DNA of 64,000 bases, taken from Bacteroidota bacterium. Lineage in GTDB: Bacteria; Bacteroidota; Bacteroidia; UBA4408. The notes below the pieces were generated by a model. It made no database searches. It saw nothing but the letters and a program-made list of their open reading frames with translations, and had not been told where the DNA came from. Position numbers and translations under genes: made by a program. Shown here one piece after another: positions 9,969-19,022 of the stretch (positions are counted from its first letter, which is position 1; each line of letters begins with the position of its first letter). Where the stretch lies: the NCBI GenBank assembly GCA_963169745.1, contig CAUJCU010000011.1, positions 1 to 64,000 of the forward strand, written 5' to 3'.

Positions 9969-9976
9969 CAAAGGTA
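9969..9976 (-). promoter_or_regulatory. Probable -7 box of prs
   Basis: Read on the minus strand, this is TACCTTTG, an exact TAnnTTTG match 27 bases before the prs start codon. A TTG at the standard -33 distance is not seen, so the promoter is only half supported. Confidence 0.35.
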
Positions 9977-10102
9977 ATGCTATTTATGGAATAATAAAAT
10001 CAGATTAAGCTCAATTTGAACTTTTTAATAGTATTTAGTTAATCAAACGTAAGTTACAAAATAGATTGTATATAATTAATTATCAATTGTATAAAACTAT
10101 TA

Positions 10103-13100
10103 TCACTTACCTGTGCGACTCATGGCATCGTAAAAAACTTGGTGAATATTGGTTCTGGTATTTAGTTTGGAAAGCTTTTTATTTTCGGCTTCGGGGTACA
10201 CACGATTGGAAAGAAAGATATACAATAAGCCATTTTCAGGATCGGCCCAAGCATAGGTTCCGGTAAAACCGGTGTGTCCAAAACTACAAAGGGAGGCACT
10301 TTTACAAGTAGGCCCTTCTTTGCTTTTATTGGGTTCCGGCTTGTCAAAACCAAGACCCCTTCTGTTCCCATCCGGACAAGCAACACAAGAGCTGAAGTAA
10401 TTTATAGTGGCCGAGGTAAGATACTGTTCGCCCCCATAAGTCCCTTTATTTAAATACATTTGCATTACTTTGGCCAAATCGTTGGCGTTACTAAATATTC
10501 CGGCATGACCGGCAACACCACCTAACATAGCGGCTCCCGGGTCGTGAACATAACCTTGTATAAGTTGTTGACGGAATGTTTTATCGTTTTCGGTTGGAGG
10601 AATTACTTTTTTAGAGAATCTTGATAGGGGCAAATAGCCCGTTGTGCTTGCTCCAAGGCGATTGTAAATAGGGCTTACATAAGCATCTAAACTACGCTTA
10701 CTAAGGTACTCACACATCATTTTTGTTAGGTAAAAGCTCAAATCACTATAAACATATTTTCCGTAGTTTTTTATAGGTGATTTTAATATTTTTTGATAAA
10801 TAGTATCACGATAAGCAGACCATAAAAACAGGCTATCTGCCACGGGAATATTATATTGTGCTGTATATTTTTTATGATATAGTTTGGGATCGGGCTTGCC
10901 GTTTTTAAGGGTGCTTTCATAAAAAGGAATAAATGGGCGCAAACCGGCTTGATGGGTAAGTATATCTTTAATAATTAAATCACCTTTATTGGTATTTTCT
11001 GAAAGAGGCAAAACATCTTTCAAGGCTTGTTCGGGATGATACTTTTTTAAATCATATAACTGCATTGTTGCCAATAAGGTAGCACTTATTTTTGTAATGG
11101 ATGCAATGTCGTAAACACTTTTTAAATCTACCGGAGTAGATTTATCATAAGTAAAGTTACCCCACGCTTTATGATAAAAAACTTTTCCATCCTTAGCTGC
11201 CAGAATTTGACAGCCAGGCATGGCTCCCTCTTGTATAGCGCTAAGAGCCAAACTATCGACTTGTAGCAGCAACTTTCGATCAATTCCTATATCTTCGGGT
11301 ATAACATAGCTAAACCGTACCGGAGCACCTAAATTAATGCCGGTTCCTGCAGGGTATTTTGTGGTAATGCTTACTGGTAGCTTGCCCGGAGTATTTTGTC
11401 CACCAAAAATAATTTCAGCAGCTTTTTGCAGGGTGTAATCATTACGCTCGTAGGTTAAAATTACTGCATCAGCATTTTCAATACCTTCAAACTTTTGCAA
11501 ACAGTAAGGGCTTCCCGGAAGATTTATAACAACTTTGCTGTAAAAGTTAATACGCTTAATAATACTGATCGTTTCAGGATCTATTCCAAAGTTATTATTT
11601 GATTTTTTGGTCACATTTTCTAAGCTAACTAAAACTAAGTTATACATTTTTAGGGCATCTACAATAGAATCGGCTGCTGCCTTTGAAGCAGGATTCTTTA
11701 AATTAAAATGGCTGACAGTGGTATATAGTTCAGCCGTTTTTTGGAAAGCCCCGGGGAGTTTTTCACCTAAACATAGAGTGGCAATACACAAAGTATCAAG
11801 TCGCTTCAAGGGCAACAGATTGTTTTTATTTTGAAGTGTAGTAAAGGATTCGTTATACAAACGATGATTAAAAGCTTCCAAAGTTGGATTATTAATGTCA
11901 CTATTTATATTTTGAAGCGAAACAGGTTTTAGTGAATCCAAGCCGGCCCATTCTTTAGCCATCAGTATTTTTTTACAACTGTGGTTTATGTCTTCCATAC
12001 TCAACTCTCCATTTTTTATAGCTTCTTTAATAGTAGCAATAGCCAAGGGGATATTTTCACTAAAAAGTAAAACATCATTTCCTGCTTTTAGGGCTTTAAC
12101 TTCTAAATTTCCTGGTTTATAATATTTGGCAACCCCTTTCATATTCAAGGCATCGGTAAATACTAAACCATGAAAGTGCAAAGAGTCCTGGAGTAAATCT
12201 TTAACTATATTTTTTGAAATAGAAGCACTTACATTTTTTCCGCTATCTAAAGCAGGAATTTCAATATGTGCCACCATCATACTTTTTAGTCCTTTGTTGA
12301 TAAGCGCTCTAAAGGGGTAAAGTTCCATACTGTCTAATCGTTCGTACGAATGATGAATAACGGGTAAATCGGCATGAGAGTCCACATCGGTATCACCGTG
12401 TCCGGGAAAATGTTTGCCGCAAGCCATAATTCTATGATCTTGTAACCCTTTCATATACAGGATACTTTTTAAAGCAACGTCTTTCTTATTTTCACCAAAA
12501 GAGCGGTATCCGATAACAGGGTTCATGGGGTTGCTATTAATATCTGCATCGGGGGCAAAGTTAATATGTAAGCCTACGCGTTTGCACTCTCGAGCTATAT
12601 GAGTTCCCATTTCATAAATTAACTCATTGTCTTGTATGGCTCCTAAAGTCATTTGTTTAGGGTAAGCCAAGGTGCTGTCAAGACGCATGTTTAGACCCCA
12701 TTCGCCATCAATTGCCATTAAAAGCGGGGTTTTGGCAATAGCTTGATAATGATTTGTTTGAGCGGCTTGCCTTAAGGGACCTCCCTGAAAAAAGAGGAGC
12801 CCCCCAATGTTGTATTTTACAATGAGAGAGTCAATTTCAGCTATATGCTTTTTGTCACGATTACTGTATGCTGCAACCATAAAAAGTTGTGCTATCTTTT
12901 CATCATCACTTAAACTATTAAAAACACTGTCGGCCCAGCTCATTTTTTCTTCTCCCCAAAATTCTTCTTCAGGAGGAGCCTGTTCAGGGTTCGTAAGCGA
13001 ATCGTAAAGAACCGCATAATTTAACCGCTTTTTTTTGTTTCTTTTCAAGTTGGTATCAGAGCTTTTCTTAGAGGGTTTAATAATACGGCAACTATCTAGA

Positions 13101-13168
13101 AAAAAAATGATAGTAAGTGATAGAATAATCAGAGATAAGGGCTTTATTTTTGAACTTAAATGATACAT
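10103..13168 (-). CDS. GH3 glycosidase / class C beta-lactamase-fold fusion lipoprotein
   Basis: This two-enzyme lipoprotein has about 1021 residues. A signal peptide ends in a lipobox (FFLDSC, Cys about residue 27). Residues about 75-600 form a family 3 glycosidase of the NagZ type, with KHFPGHGDTDVDSH near residue 252 and the nucleophile Asp in FTDALNMKG near 339. Residues about 625-1010 form a serine beta-lactamase/DD-peptidase-like domain, with SITK (Ser690, Lys693), YSD in place of YxN, and HTG in place of KTG. NagZ enzymes release N-acetylglucosamine from peptidoglycan fragments, so a role in cell-wall turnover is likely. I chose the ATG at 13168 because a -7 box at 13181-13188 overlaps the upstream candidate start at 13183. 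Confidence 0.9.
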   Translation of the reverse strand: MYHLSSKIKPLSLIILSLTIIFFLDSCRIIKPSKKSSDTNLKRNKKKRLNYAVLYDSLTNPEQAPPEEEFWGEEKMSWADSVFNSLSDDEKIAQLFMVAAYSNRDKKHIAEIDSLIVKYNIGGLLFFQGGPLRQAAQTNHYQAIAKTPLLMAIDGEWGLNMRLDSTLAYPKQMTLGAIQDNELIYEMGTHIARECKRVGLHINFAPDADINSNPMNPVIGYRSFGENKKDVALKSILYMKGLQDHRIMACGKHFPGHGDTDVDSHADLPVIHHSYERLDSMELYPFRALINKGLKSMMVAHIEIPALDSGKNVSASISKNIVKDLLQDSLHFHGLVFTDALNMKGVAKYYKPGNLEVKALKAGNDVLLFSENIPLAIATIKEAIKNGELSMEDINHSCKKILMAKEWAGLDSLKPVSLQNINSDINNPTLEAFNHRLYNESFTTLQNKNNLLPLKRLDTLCIATLCLGEKLPGAFQKTAELYTTVSHFNLKNPASKAAADSIVDALKMYNLVLVSLENVTKKSNNNFGIDPETISIIKRINFYSKVVINLPGSPYCLQKFEGIENADAVILTYERNDYTLQKAAEIIFGGQNTPGKLPVSITTKYPAGTGINLGAPVRFSYVIPEDIGIDRKLLLQVDSLALSAIQEGAMPGCQILAAKDGKVFYHKAWGNFTYDKSTPVDLKSVYDIASITKISATLLATMQLYDLKKYHPEQALKDVLPLSENTNKGDLIIKDILTHQAGLRPFIPFYESTLKNGKPDPKLYHKKYTAQYNIPVADSLFLWSAYRDTIYQKILKSPIKNYGKYVYSDLSFYLTKMMCEYLSKRSLDAYVSPIYNRLGASTTGYLPLSRFSKKVIPPTENDKTFRQQLIQGYVHDPGAAMLGGVAGHAGIFSNANDLAKVMQMYLNKGTYGGEQYLTSATINYFSSCVACPDGNRRGLGFDKPEPNKSKEGPTCKSASLCSFGHTGFTGTYAWADPENGLLYIFLSNRVYPEAENKKLSKLNTRTNIHQVFYDAMSRTGK

Positions 13169-13180
13169 ACAATAAAAGCT

Positions 13181-13188
13181 CAAAATTA
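13181..13188 (-). promoter_or_regulatory. Possible -7 box of the GH3 fusion gene
   Basis: On the minus strand this reads TAATTTTG, fitting TAnnTTTG, and lies 12 bases before ATG 13168. No -33 element is recognisable. Confidence 0.33.
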
Positions 13189-13304
13189 GCTATAGAGTAA
13201 GAGCTTTGCGATATGATTTTTTAATTTTATCAAAATTTTACTGTTGAGAAAGAAACGAGCCTATTTACACCCAAACTCAATTTATAAGAATAAGAGTATA
13301 AAAG

Positions 13305-13334
13305 TTTGCAATTGTTCTTAGTGTTCTATCTTTG
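13305..13334 (+). promoter_or_regulatory. Promoter of the SGNH-MBOAT operon
   Basis: TTTG (13305-13308), an 18-base spacer and TATCTTTG (13327-13334) match the Bacteroidota housekeeping promoter. The ATG of the first SGNH gene is 41 bases after the -7 box. Confidence 0.65.
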
Positions 13335-13375
13335 TAACCCTAAAAAATATCCTTATAATAGGGTGTTCTATACCT

Positions 13376-14809
13376 ATGAAATCACATAATAACAAAGCTT
13401 TTGAGCCCTTTTTAATAATTTTATTGGCTTTTTGTTTTTTATTGGTTTTAAGCACGGCTAATGAGTATATCAGCAAAAATTTTAAGCAGTTAAAACCGCT
13501 TCACCTGCTTTCGGATATTACTTACAAAAAGGAGAAAAAAGGTATTAAAACGGCCTTGTACACGGCCAACAATAAGCTAATAATCAGTAATCATAAAACA
13601 GAAAGTACGCCAACACAAAATTATATTGAACACACTCAATCATTAGACACTCTAAAAGGCTTAGACCGTTTTTTTGAGGCTCTTAAAAACATTAAACAAA
13701 AAAGAAAAGTACGAATAGCTTGGTTTGGCGATAGTATGGTTGAGGGTGATTTAATTACTCAAGATTTACGTTATTTATTACAAAAAAAATTTGGAGGTTC
13801 GGGGGTGGGTATAGTTCCTTTAACATCAATAACTGCGGGGTTTAGGCAAACCATTAGACACACCTTCTCTGAAAACTGGTCGAACAAAAATTTACTTGAG
13901 CCTCTTAAACCAGATGATTTACTTGGTATAACAGGGTATGTTTTTAATCCGGTGAATTTAATAAACAGTGACACTATAAATATAAATTCAGAACAATTGA
14001 GCTGGGTTAAATACAAAGGGGTGTCGCGAAGGGGGTTGGACAAATTTTATAAAACACGTCTTTTTTATGGCCCTTGTACCACATTAAGCTTTGTACAGGT
14101 GCTCTACGGCAATGGATATCAAAAAAAGATTACTTTAAGCGGAAGCAAAAAGGTAAACAGTATTGATATTACAGCAAAAGAACCGGTTAGTGAAATCCAA
14201 CTTAATTTTATTAGCCCCAATGATTTATCGGTGTATGCCTTAAGTATGGAAAGCGACACCGGTGTTTTTGTAGATAATCTTTCTTTTCGCGGAAATTCAG
14301 GCTTGCCTCTTACTAAAATATCTCAACAAGTGCTCAACGAGTTTGACCAGGAAAACAACTATGATTTAATTATTTTACAATATGGCATGAATGCCGTTAA
14401 CCCCGAAGTAAGCGATTATAGCTGGTATCAAAAAGGATTAAGTAGAATGATAAAACACATACAACGTGGATTCCCAAAAGCTGCCATATTGTTTGTAGGA
14501 GTTCCTGATAAGGGTTATAAATTAGAAGACGAGTATATTACAAACCCCGGAGTACCTTATGTGGTAGCTATTGAAAAGGAAATATCGGAACAAAATGGAA
14601 TTGCCTTTTGGAATTTATTTGAAGCCATGGGGGGGTATAATTCTATGGTTAAGTGGACAGAAGCCGATACTGCTTTAGCCAATAAAGATTATACCCACTT
14701 TAACTATCGAGGAGCTTCAAAAGTTGCTTCGTTACTTTATAAAGACCTGGATAAGCAGTATCAGTATTATTTAAAAAAAACACAAACAACAGCATTATTG
14801 CCCAAATAG
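13376..14809 (+). CDS. Membrane-anchored SGNH/GDSL hydrolase-family protein
   Basis: The product has 477 residues with one N-terminal membrane segment (about residues 12-28) and a large extracytoplasmic domain. SGNH blocks are visible: WFGDSMVEGD near residue 121 (block I Ser), QYGMNAVN near 339 (block III Asn), and DYTHFN near 444 (block V Asp-His). An insertion of roughly 150 residues lies between blocks I and III. The next gene, 3 bases downstream, encodes a shorter relative sharing LQKKFG and the same block order. The MBOAT gene then follows, so the likely role is transfer or removal of acyl groups on an envelope polysaccharide. The substrate is not known. Confidence 0.78.
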   Translation: MKSHNNKAFEPFLIILLAFCFLLVLSTANEYISKNFKQLKPLHLLSDITYKKEKKGIKTALYTANNKLIISNHKTESTPTQNYIEHTQSLDTLKGLDRFFEALKNIKQKRKVRIAWFGDSMVEGDLITQDLRYLLQKKFGGSGVGIVPLTSITAGFRQTIRHTFSENWSNKNLLEPLKPDDLLGITGYVFNPVNLINSDTININSEQLSWVKYKGVSRRGLDKFYKTRLFYGPCTTLSFVQVLYGNGYQKKITLSGSKKVNSIDITAKEPVSEIQLNFISPNDLSVYALSMESDTGVFVDNLSFRGNSGLPLTKISQQVLNEFDQENNYDLIILQYGMNAVNPEVSDYSWYQKGLSRMIKHIQRGFPKAAILFVGVPDKGYKLEDEYITNPGVPYVVAIEKEISEQNGIAFWNLFEAMGGYNSMVKWTEADTALANKDYTHFNYRGASKVASLLYKDLDKQYQYYLKKTQTTALLPK

Positions 14810-14812
14810 ATT

Positions 14813-16069
14813 ATGTCCTTAAAAATAGCAGCCTGTTTCATTCTCTCCATTTTCAGCTTAGAGTCTAAAGCCCAAGAAGCCTTAGGAACAAACGACAGTA
14901 TTCATAAAAAGTATCCATTTATAAAAACAGAGCAAAACATAGTTCAGGGCGACACAGCTTCATTAATACCATTTTATCAAAAATTGTATTTGTTACAACA
15001 AGACTCGGCCATTACAGTTAGAGTTGTTCACATTGGTGACTCGCATTTACAAGCAGATCATTTTCCAGCAATGGTACGCCAAAAATTACAAAAAAAATTT
15101 GGAAATGCCGGAAGAGGTCTTGTTGCTCCATTCAAACTTGGACGAACGAATGAGCCCACAAACTATAAAAGCACAAGTAACACGCCATGGAAAGCACGAA
15201 GAATTGTGAATGAGAAAGATAGTATGCCAATAGGAATAAGCGGATTAACAGTTAAAAATGATGCTGCCTCATCATATTTGTCTATGCATACGTATAATGC
15301 AGACGGACTGGATTATAGTTTCAGTAAAATAACCCTTTTTCATCAAAAAGGAATGGGGACTTACAATTTTAATGTGTGTGACAGTTTGTTTTGCTTTCAA
15401 ACAGCTATAAACTCCCAAAACGATTCCCTTAACGAATACAGTGTTGTCCATGTTCCTTTATCCAATACCGTTATTTTTAGCTTTGATACGATTGATACAC
15501 TATCAAAAAAAACAGCTTTAATTTATGGAATGCTACTGGAAAACGAAAAGCCCGGAATGTTATATAGTACCATTGGGATTAACGGTGCTGAATACAGACA
15601 CTATAACCGAAACCCTAAATTTCAACATCAATTAAAAGTGCTGCAACCCGATTTAATTATTATATCATTAGGAACCAATGAGGCTTATGCTGCCAAATAC
15701 AACAGCAATGATTTTTATAAAGAAATAGACACCTTAATAACCAATTTAAAAACACAAAATCCGGGAGCTCAGTTTTTACTTACAACTCCTGGTGACAGTT
15801 ATAGAAAGAGAAAGTATAAAAATCCAAATAATTTGAAAGCAACACGCACTGTAATTAACTACAGTAACGATCATTATTTGGCCTATTGGGACTGGTATCA
15901 TATTATGGGGGGTATGGGTAGCATCAATAAATGGTTTGTTAAGGGGCTAACATCAAAAGATAAATTGCATTTGAACCGTAAAGGGTATGAAGTTCAGGGA
16001 AATTTACTCTATCAGGCTCTTTATATGAGCTATATGAACTACTTAAACGTGTTGCATACAAAACCCTAA
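14813..16069 (+). CDS. Secreted SGNH/GDSL hydrolase-family protein
   Basis: The product has 418 residues with an N-terminal signal peptide (MSLKIAACFILSIFSLESKA). SGNH motifs are HIGDSHLQADHF near residue 75, SLGTNEAY near 285, and DKLHLN near the C-terminus, so the Ser-Asp-His triad is retained. The N-terminal third resembles the upstream gene (LQKKFGNAGRGLV against LQKKFGGSGVGIV), pointing to an old duplication. The gene lies 3 bases after one SGNH gene and 7 before the MBOAT gene. By analogy with AlgJ/AlgX or PatB it may receive acyl groups moved across the membrane by MBOAT; that is inference. Confidence 0.8.
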   Translation: MSLKIAACFILSIFSLESKAQEALGTNDSIHKKYPFIKTEQNIVQGDTASLIPFYQKLYLLQQDSAITVRVVHIGDSHLQADHFPAMVRQKLQKKFGNAGRGLVAPFKLGRTNEPTNYKSTSNTPWKARRIVNEKDSMPIGISGLTVKNDAASSYLSMHTYNADGLDYSFSKITLFHQKGMGTYNFNVCDSLFCFQTAINSQNDSLNEYSVVHVPLSNTVIFSFDTIDTLSKKTALIYGMLLENEKPGMLYSTIGINGAEYRHYNRNPKFQHQLKVLQPDLIIISLGTNEAYAAKYNSNDFYKEIDTLITNLKTQNPGAQFLLTTPGDSYRKRKYKNPNNLKATRTVINYSNDHYLAYWDWYHIMGGMGSINKWFVKGLTSKDKLHLNRKGYEVQGNLLYQALYMSYMNYLNVLHTKP

Positions 16070-16076
16070 ATTCTAC

Positions 16077-17567
16077 ATGCACTTCCCGGATATAGACCTA
16101 TCAAAACTTTCAAAAATTCTGACTTACAGTCAGAGTGAACCATTACTTTTTAATAGTGGTTTGTTTTTGTTTTTGTTTTTAGGATTTATGTTTTTTTATG
16201 GCTTTTTGTACAAGCACATTACAGTCCGTGTTTTATATATTACTGTTTTTTCATTTTATTTTTATTACAAAAGCAGCGGATGGTATTTTGTTCTTATGGC
16301 CGGGGTTACTGTAGCAGCCTATTTCTTAACGAATCTTATTTTTAAAACACAAAGCAGCAAGCAACGTAAAGCATTGTTAATACTAAGCCTTACTCTCTAC
16401 CTGGGTGTTTTGGGTTATTTTAAATATACTAATTTTTTAATTGAAATAGTTAACTCATTTTTAAACGATAAAATAGCTTTTCAAAATATTTTTCTGCCTT
16501 TAGGAATTTCCTTTTACACCTTTGAGCTTATCAGTTATTCTATAGATGTTTATCAAAAAAAATTTGAACCCGTAAAAAACATTCTTGATTTTGGTTTTTA
16601 TATTTCCTTTTTCCCACATTTAGTAGCCGGCCCAATTGTTAGACCACATGAACTTGTTCCGCAAATACGTAAAAAACTGATTATACATAATGAGTTTGTA
16701 GGAAAGGGTGTTTTTTTTATTACTTCCGGATTAATTAAAAAGGCAATAATTTCAGATTATATAGGAATAAATTTTGTAGATCGTATTTTTGATAATCCCA
16801 CCCTTTATTCCGGATTGGAAAATTTAATAGGAGTTTATGGCTATACTTTGCAAATATATTGCGATTTTTCAGGCTATAGCGATATGGCTATTGGTATTGC
16901 TTGTTTTATGGGTTTTACTTTACCACTTAATTTTAATGCCCCGTATAAAAGCACCAACATTACTGAGTTTTGGAGGCGCTGGCACATATCTTTAAGCACC
17001 TGGTTGCGCGATTATTTATATATTCCTTTGGGTGGAAACCGCAAAGGAAAAATAAGGCAGCATTGCAATTTAATAATTACTATGCTGTTAGGCGGTTTGT
17101 GGCATGGTGCCTCATTTAAATTTATTGTTTGGGGAGGTATGCATGGCATAGCCTTAGCGCTTGATAAAGGGCGAGAGAAACTTATACAATCGAATAAAGC
17201 AAGCTTCAAAAATCATTTTCTTTTTCGCTTTGCCGGTTGGTTTTTTACATTTCATCTGGTTGCTTTGTGCTGGATATTTTTTAGAGCATCAGATTTTCAA
17301 AATGCTCTTTCTGTAATAACTCAAATAGGTACTAATTTCCAACCTAAACTATGGCTTCAGATTGTACTTGGTTATAAAATAGTTGTAATCTTTATGGCTT
17401 TGGGCTATTTAATTCATTTTACGCCACAGCCTTTTGATAATAAACTTCTTGATTTTATTACCCGATTGCCTTTATTTTTTAAAGCCTTGCTTCTTTCTTT
17501 AGTAATTTATTTGGTGTATCAAACCAAAAGTGCCGAAGTTCAACCCTTTATTTATTTCCAATTTTAG
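16077..17567 (+). CDS. MBOAT O-acyltransferase, AlgI-like
   Basis: The product has 496 residues with many membrane segments, the usual size of AlgI/PatA/DltB-type proteins. Signature stretches are WRRWHISLSTWLRDYLYIPL near residue 300 and GGLWHGASFKFIVWGGMHG near 340, the latter containing the catalytic His. Such proteins move acetyl or other acyl groups from a cytoplasmic donor across the inner membrane for attachment to polysaccharides. The two upstream SGNH proteins are probably its partners. No alginate or other exopolysaccharide synthesis genes are nearby, so the polymer could be peptidoglycan, capsule or another glycan. Confidence 0.92.
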   Translation: MHFPDIDLSKLSKILTYSQSEPLLFNSGLFLFLFLGFMFFYGFLYKHITVRVLYITVFSFYFYYKSSGWYFVLMAGVTVAAYFLTNLIFKTQSSKQRKALLILSLTLYLGVLGYFKYTNFLIEIVNSFLNDKIAFQNIFLPLGISFYTFELISYSIDVYQKKFEPVKNILDFGFYISFFPHLVAGPIVRPHELVPQIRKKLIIHNEFVGKGVFFITSGLIKKAIISDYIGINFVDRIFDNPTLYSGLENLIGVYGYTLQIYCDFSGYSDMAIGIACFMGFTLPLNFNAPYKSTNITEFWRRWHISLSTWLRDYLYIPLGGNRKGKIRQHCNLIITMLLGGLWHGASFKFIVWGGMHGIALALDKGREKLIQSNKASFKNHFLFRFAGWFFTFHLVALCWIFFRASDFQNALSVITQIGTNFQPKLWLQIVLGYKIVVIFMALGYLIHFTPQPFDNKLLDFITRLPLFFKALLLSLVIYLVYQTKSAEVQPFIYFQF

Positions 17568-17579
17568 AATAGGTTAGCA

Positions 17580-17614
17580 TCAAGATAAATGAATTTTTAA
17601 GGCTTTTATCTTGA
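17580..17614 (+). terminator. Possible terminator hairpin after the MBOAT operon
   Basis: A perfect 10-bp stem (TCAAGATAAA / TTTATCTTGA) with a 15-base loop begins 12 bases after the MBOAT stop. It is AT-rich and followed only by a weak T-rich stretch, so efficiency is doubtful. Confidence 0.4.
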
Positions 17615-17810
17615 AATTATTTGTATGAGTTTTGCTTAAATTACAGCCATTGTACGGGTATGGTTATTACTTTGCAATAGAGCATATTTTTAAAAAAAAG
17701 ACACCCAAAGCTTTAGATCGGAATCATTTTTTAAGGTAAAGTCTGCAGTTAGTCATTAAGTTTTGATGTTTGAATTTGCTGTGTTAATTGAGCCTGATGA
17801 GTTTAAAAAC

Positions 17811-17848
17811 AAAAAAAGGGAACTTGCATAGCATGTTCCCTTTTTTTT
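17811..17848 (-). terminator. Rho-independent terminator between converging genes
   Basis: GGGAACTTGC / GCATGTTCCC forms a stem with one T-T mismatch and an ATA loop. It is flanked by seven As on one side and eight Ts on the other, so it can act in both directions. It lies 14 bases beyond the stop of the minus-strand T9SS cargo pseudogene. Confidence 0.82.
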
Positions 17849-17861
17849 AGTATAAGGTACC

Positions 17862-18863
17862 CTACTTAATTACAGTAATGGGAGTTGTTTGTGTACTATA
17901 ATTCGTATTAACTTGTACAAAATACTGACCTTGCGGGATACCGCTTAAATCTATTTCAATTGAATGACTTCCGGTCATTTGCTGACCGTTATCAAATCTT
18001 TTAATTAATTTTCCTTCAAGATTAGTTATCGTGATGTTTACTTTTGAAAAGTGTTCAACACGATAGTTTACCTTTAAGGTATTTGAAACAGGATTAGGAA
18101 ATACCTCAAGATTTATTGTGCTATTTGTCTTATTTAGAATACCATTTGCGGTAGGCGAATAAACTTTAATATCATCTAAAAACATTAAATTATCATCATG
18201 CGAGTTGGCAACAAAAGCAATATATATTGTTTTTCCTGAGTATGCGGCAAGGCTTACAGAATCAGGTCTTAAATAACCTCTGAAACGTGCAGAATCACCA
18301 TCGTAGTATATATATTGCCCATCGGCACCATGAACAAACCCTGACGAAAAGGTATATCCGGCAAACGAGCTATCAGGCAAGGGGTCAACTTTAGATATAT
18401 ACTCTGCAAATACAGCTAGAGTATCAGTAAAAGAGTTTTCAAAGTTTGAAGTGGTTGATGCCAAAACAACGTAACCATCAACTTAGAGTGGAGTTTGATA
18501 AGGAAATGATTTCCAAGACAAGGTAAAAGAAGGGTCGATGATATTTAAGGGTGGAGTAATAAGCCAATTTTGAATTTGTGTACTTACTTCATTGGTCCAA
18601 GAGTTACTTGCAGCTACGGTATTTAATGAGTCATAAATATCGTATTGTCCAGAAAACCACTCTCCGGGTCTTCCCTGTGAGCTGCCATCAGGTAATCCAT
18701 CTCCATCAAAGTTTATCCAAAAATTATCTGCGCCTCCCGGAGGGTTCATATCATAATTTTCTGGAGCACCGCCCTCAAAGTCTTCATAAACCAATGTCAT
18801 TTGTGCTTTTAAACATACATTTAGCGATAAAAGCAAACCAATACTGAGTAATATTTTTTTCAT
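17862..18863 (-). pseudogene. T9SS cargo, choice-of-anchor J domain, interrupted by a stop codon
   Basis: One frame runs from ATG 18863 to 17862 but has a single TAA at 18483-18485, after 126 codons. Before it are a signal peptide (ending LKAQ) and the first half of a choice-of-anchor J domain (DFEGGAPENYD, WLITPPLN, TLSWKSF). After it, in the same frame, the domain resumes (DGYVVLAST) and ends with a type A T9SS sorting domain (EVFPNPVSN, GQYFVQV, final K). The join point lies inside the domain and no residues seem lost, so one base change explains it. It could be a real nonsense mutation, a sequencing error, or readthrough. A TATATTTG -7 box precedes it. Confidence 0.85.
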
Positions 18864-18882
18864 AGTTTCTTTTTTAGTTATA

Positions 18883-18890
18883 CAAATATA
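18883..18890 (-). promoter_or_regulatory. Possible -7 box of the interrupted T9SS cargo gene
   Basis: The minus strand reads TATATTTG, an exact -7 consensus match 19 bases before the start codon. The same octamer precedes the GloVer cargo gene at 61429-61436. No -33 TTG is in range. Confidence 0.35.
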
Positions 18891-19022
18891 ATTTTTTTAC
18901 TTTCAGTAGAGTGACTTTTTAATAAAGAAGCAACTACGAATCATTCATTTCTGCTTAATTTATTGTGCCTACTATGTATCAAGTGTTTAAATTGATTTAA
19001 TTTGCAGTATAATTTAAACGCT

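Noticed and set aside
17568-17810. Possible small gene between the MBOAT operon and the pseudogene
   Set aside because: No frame of useful length with family features; only hairpins are visible.
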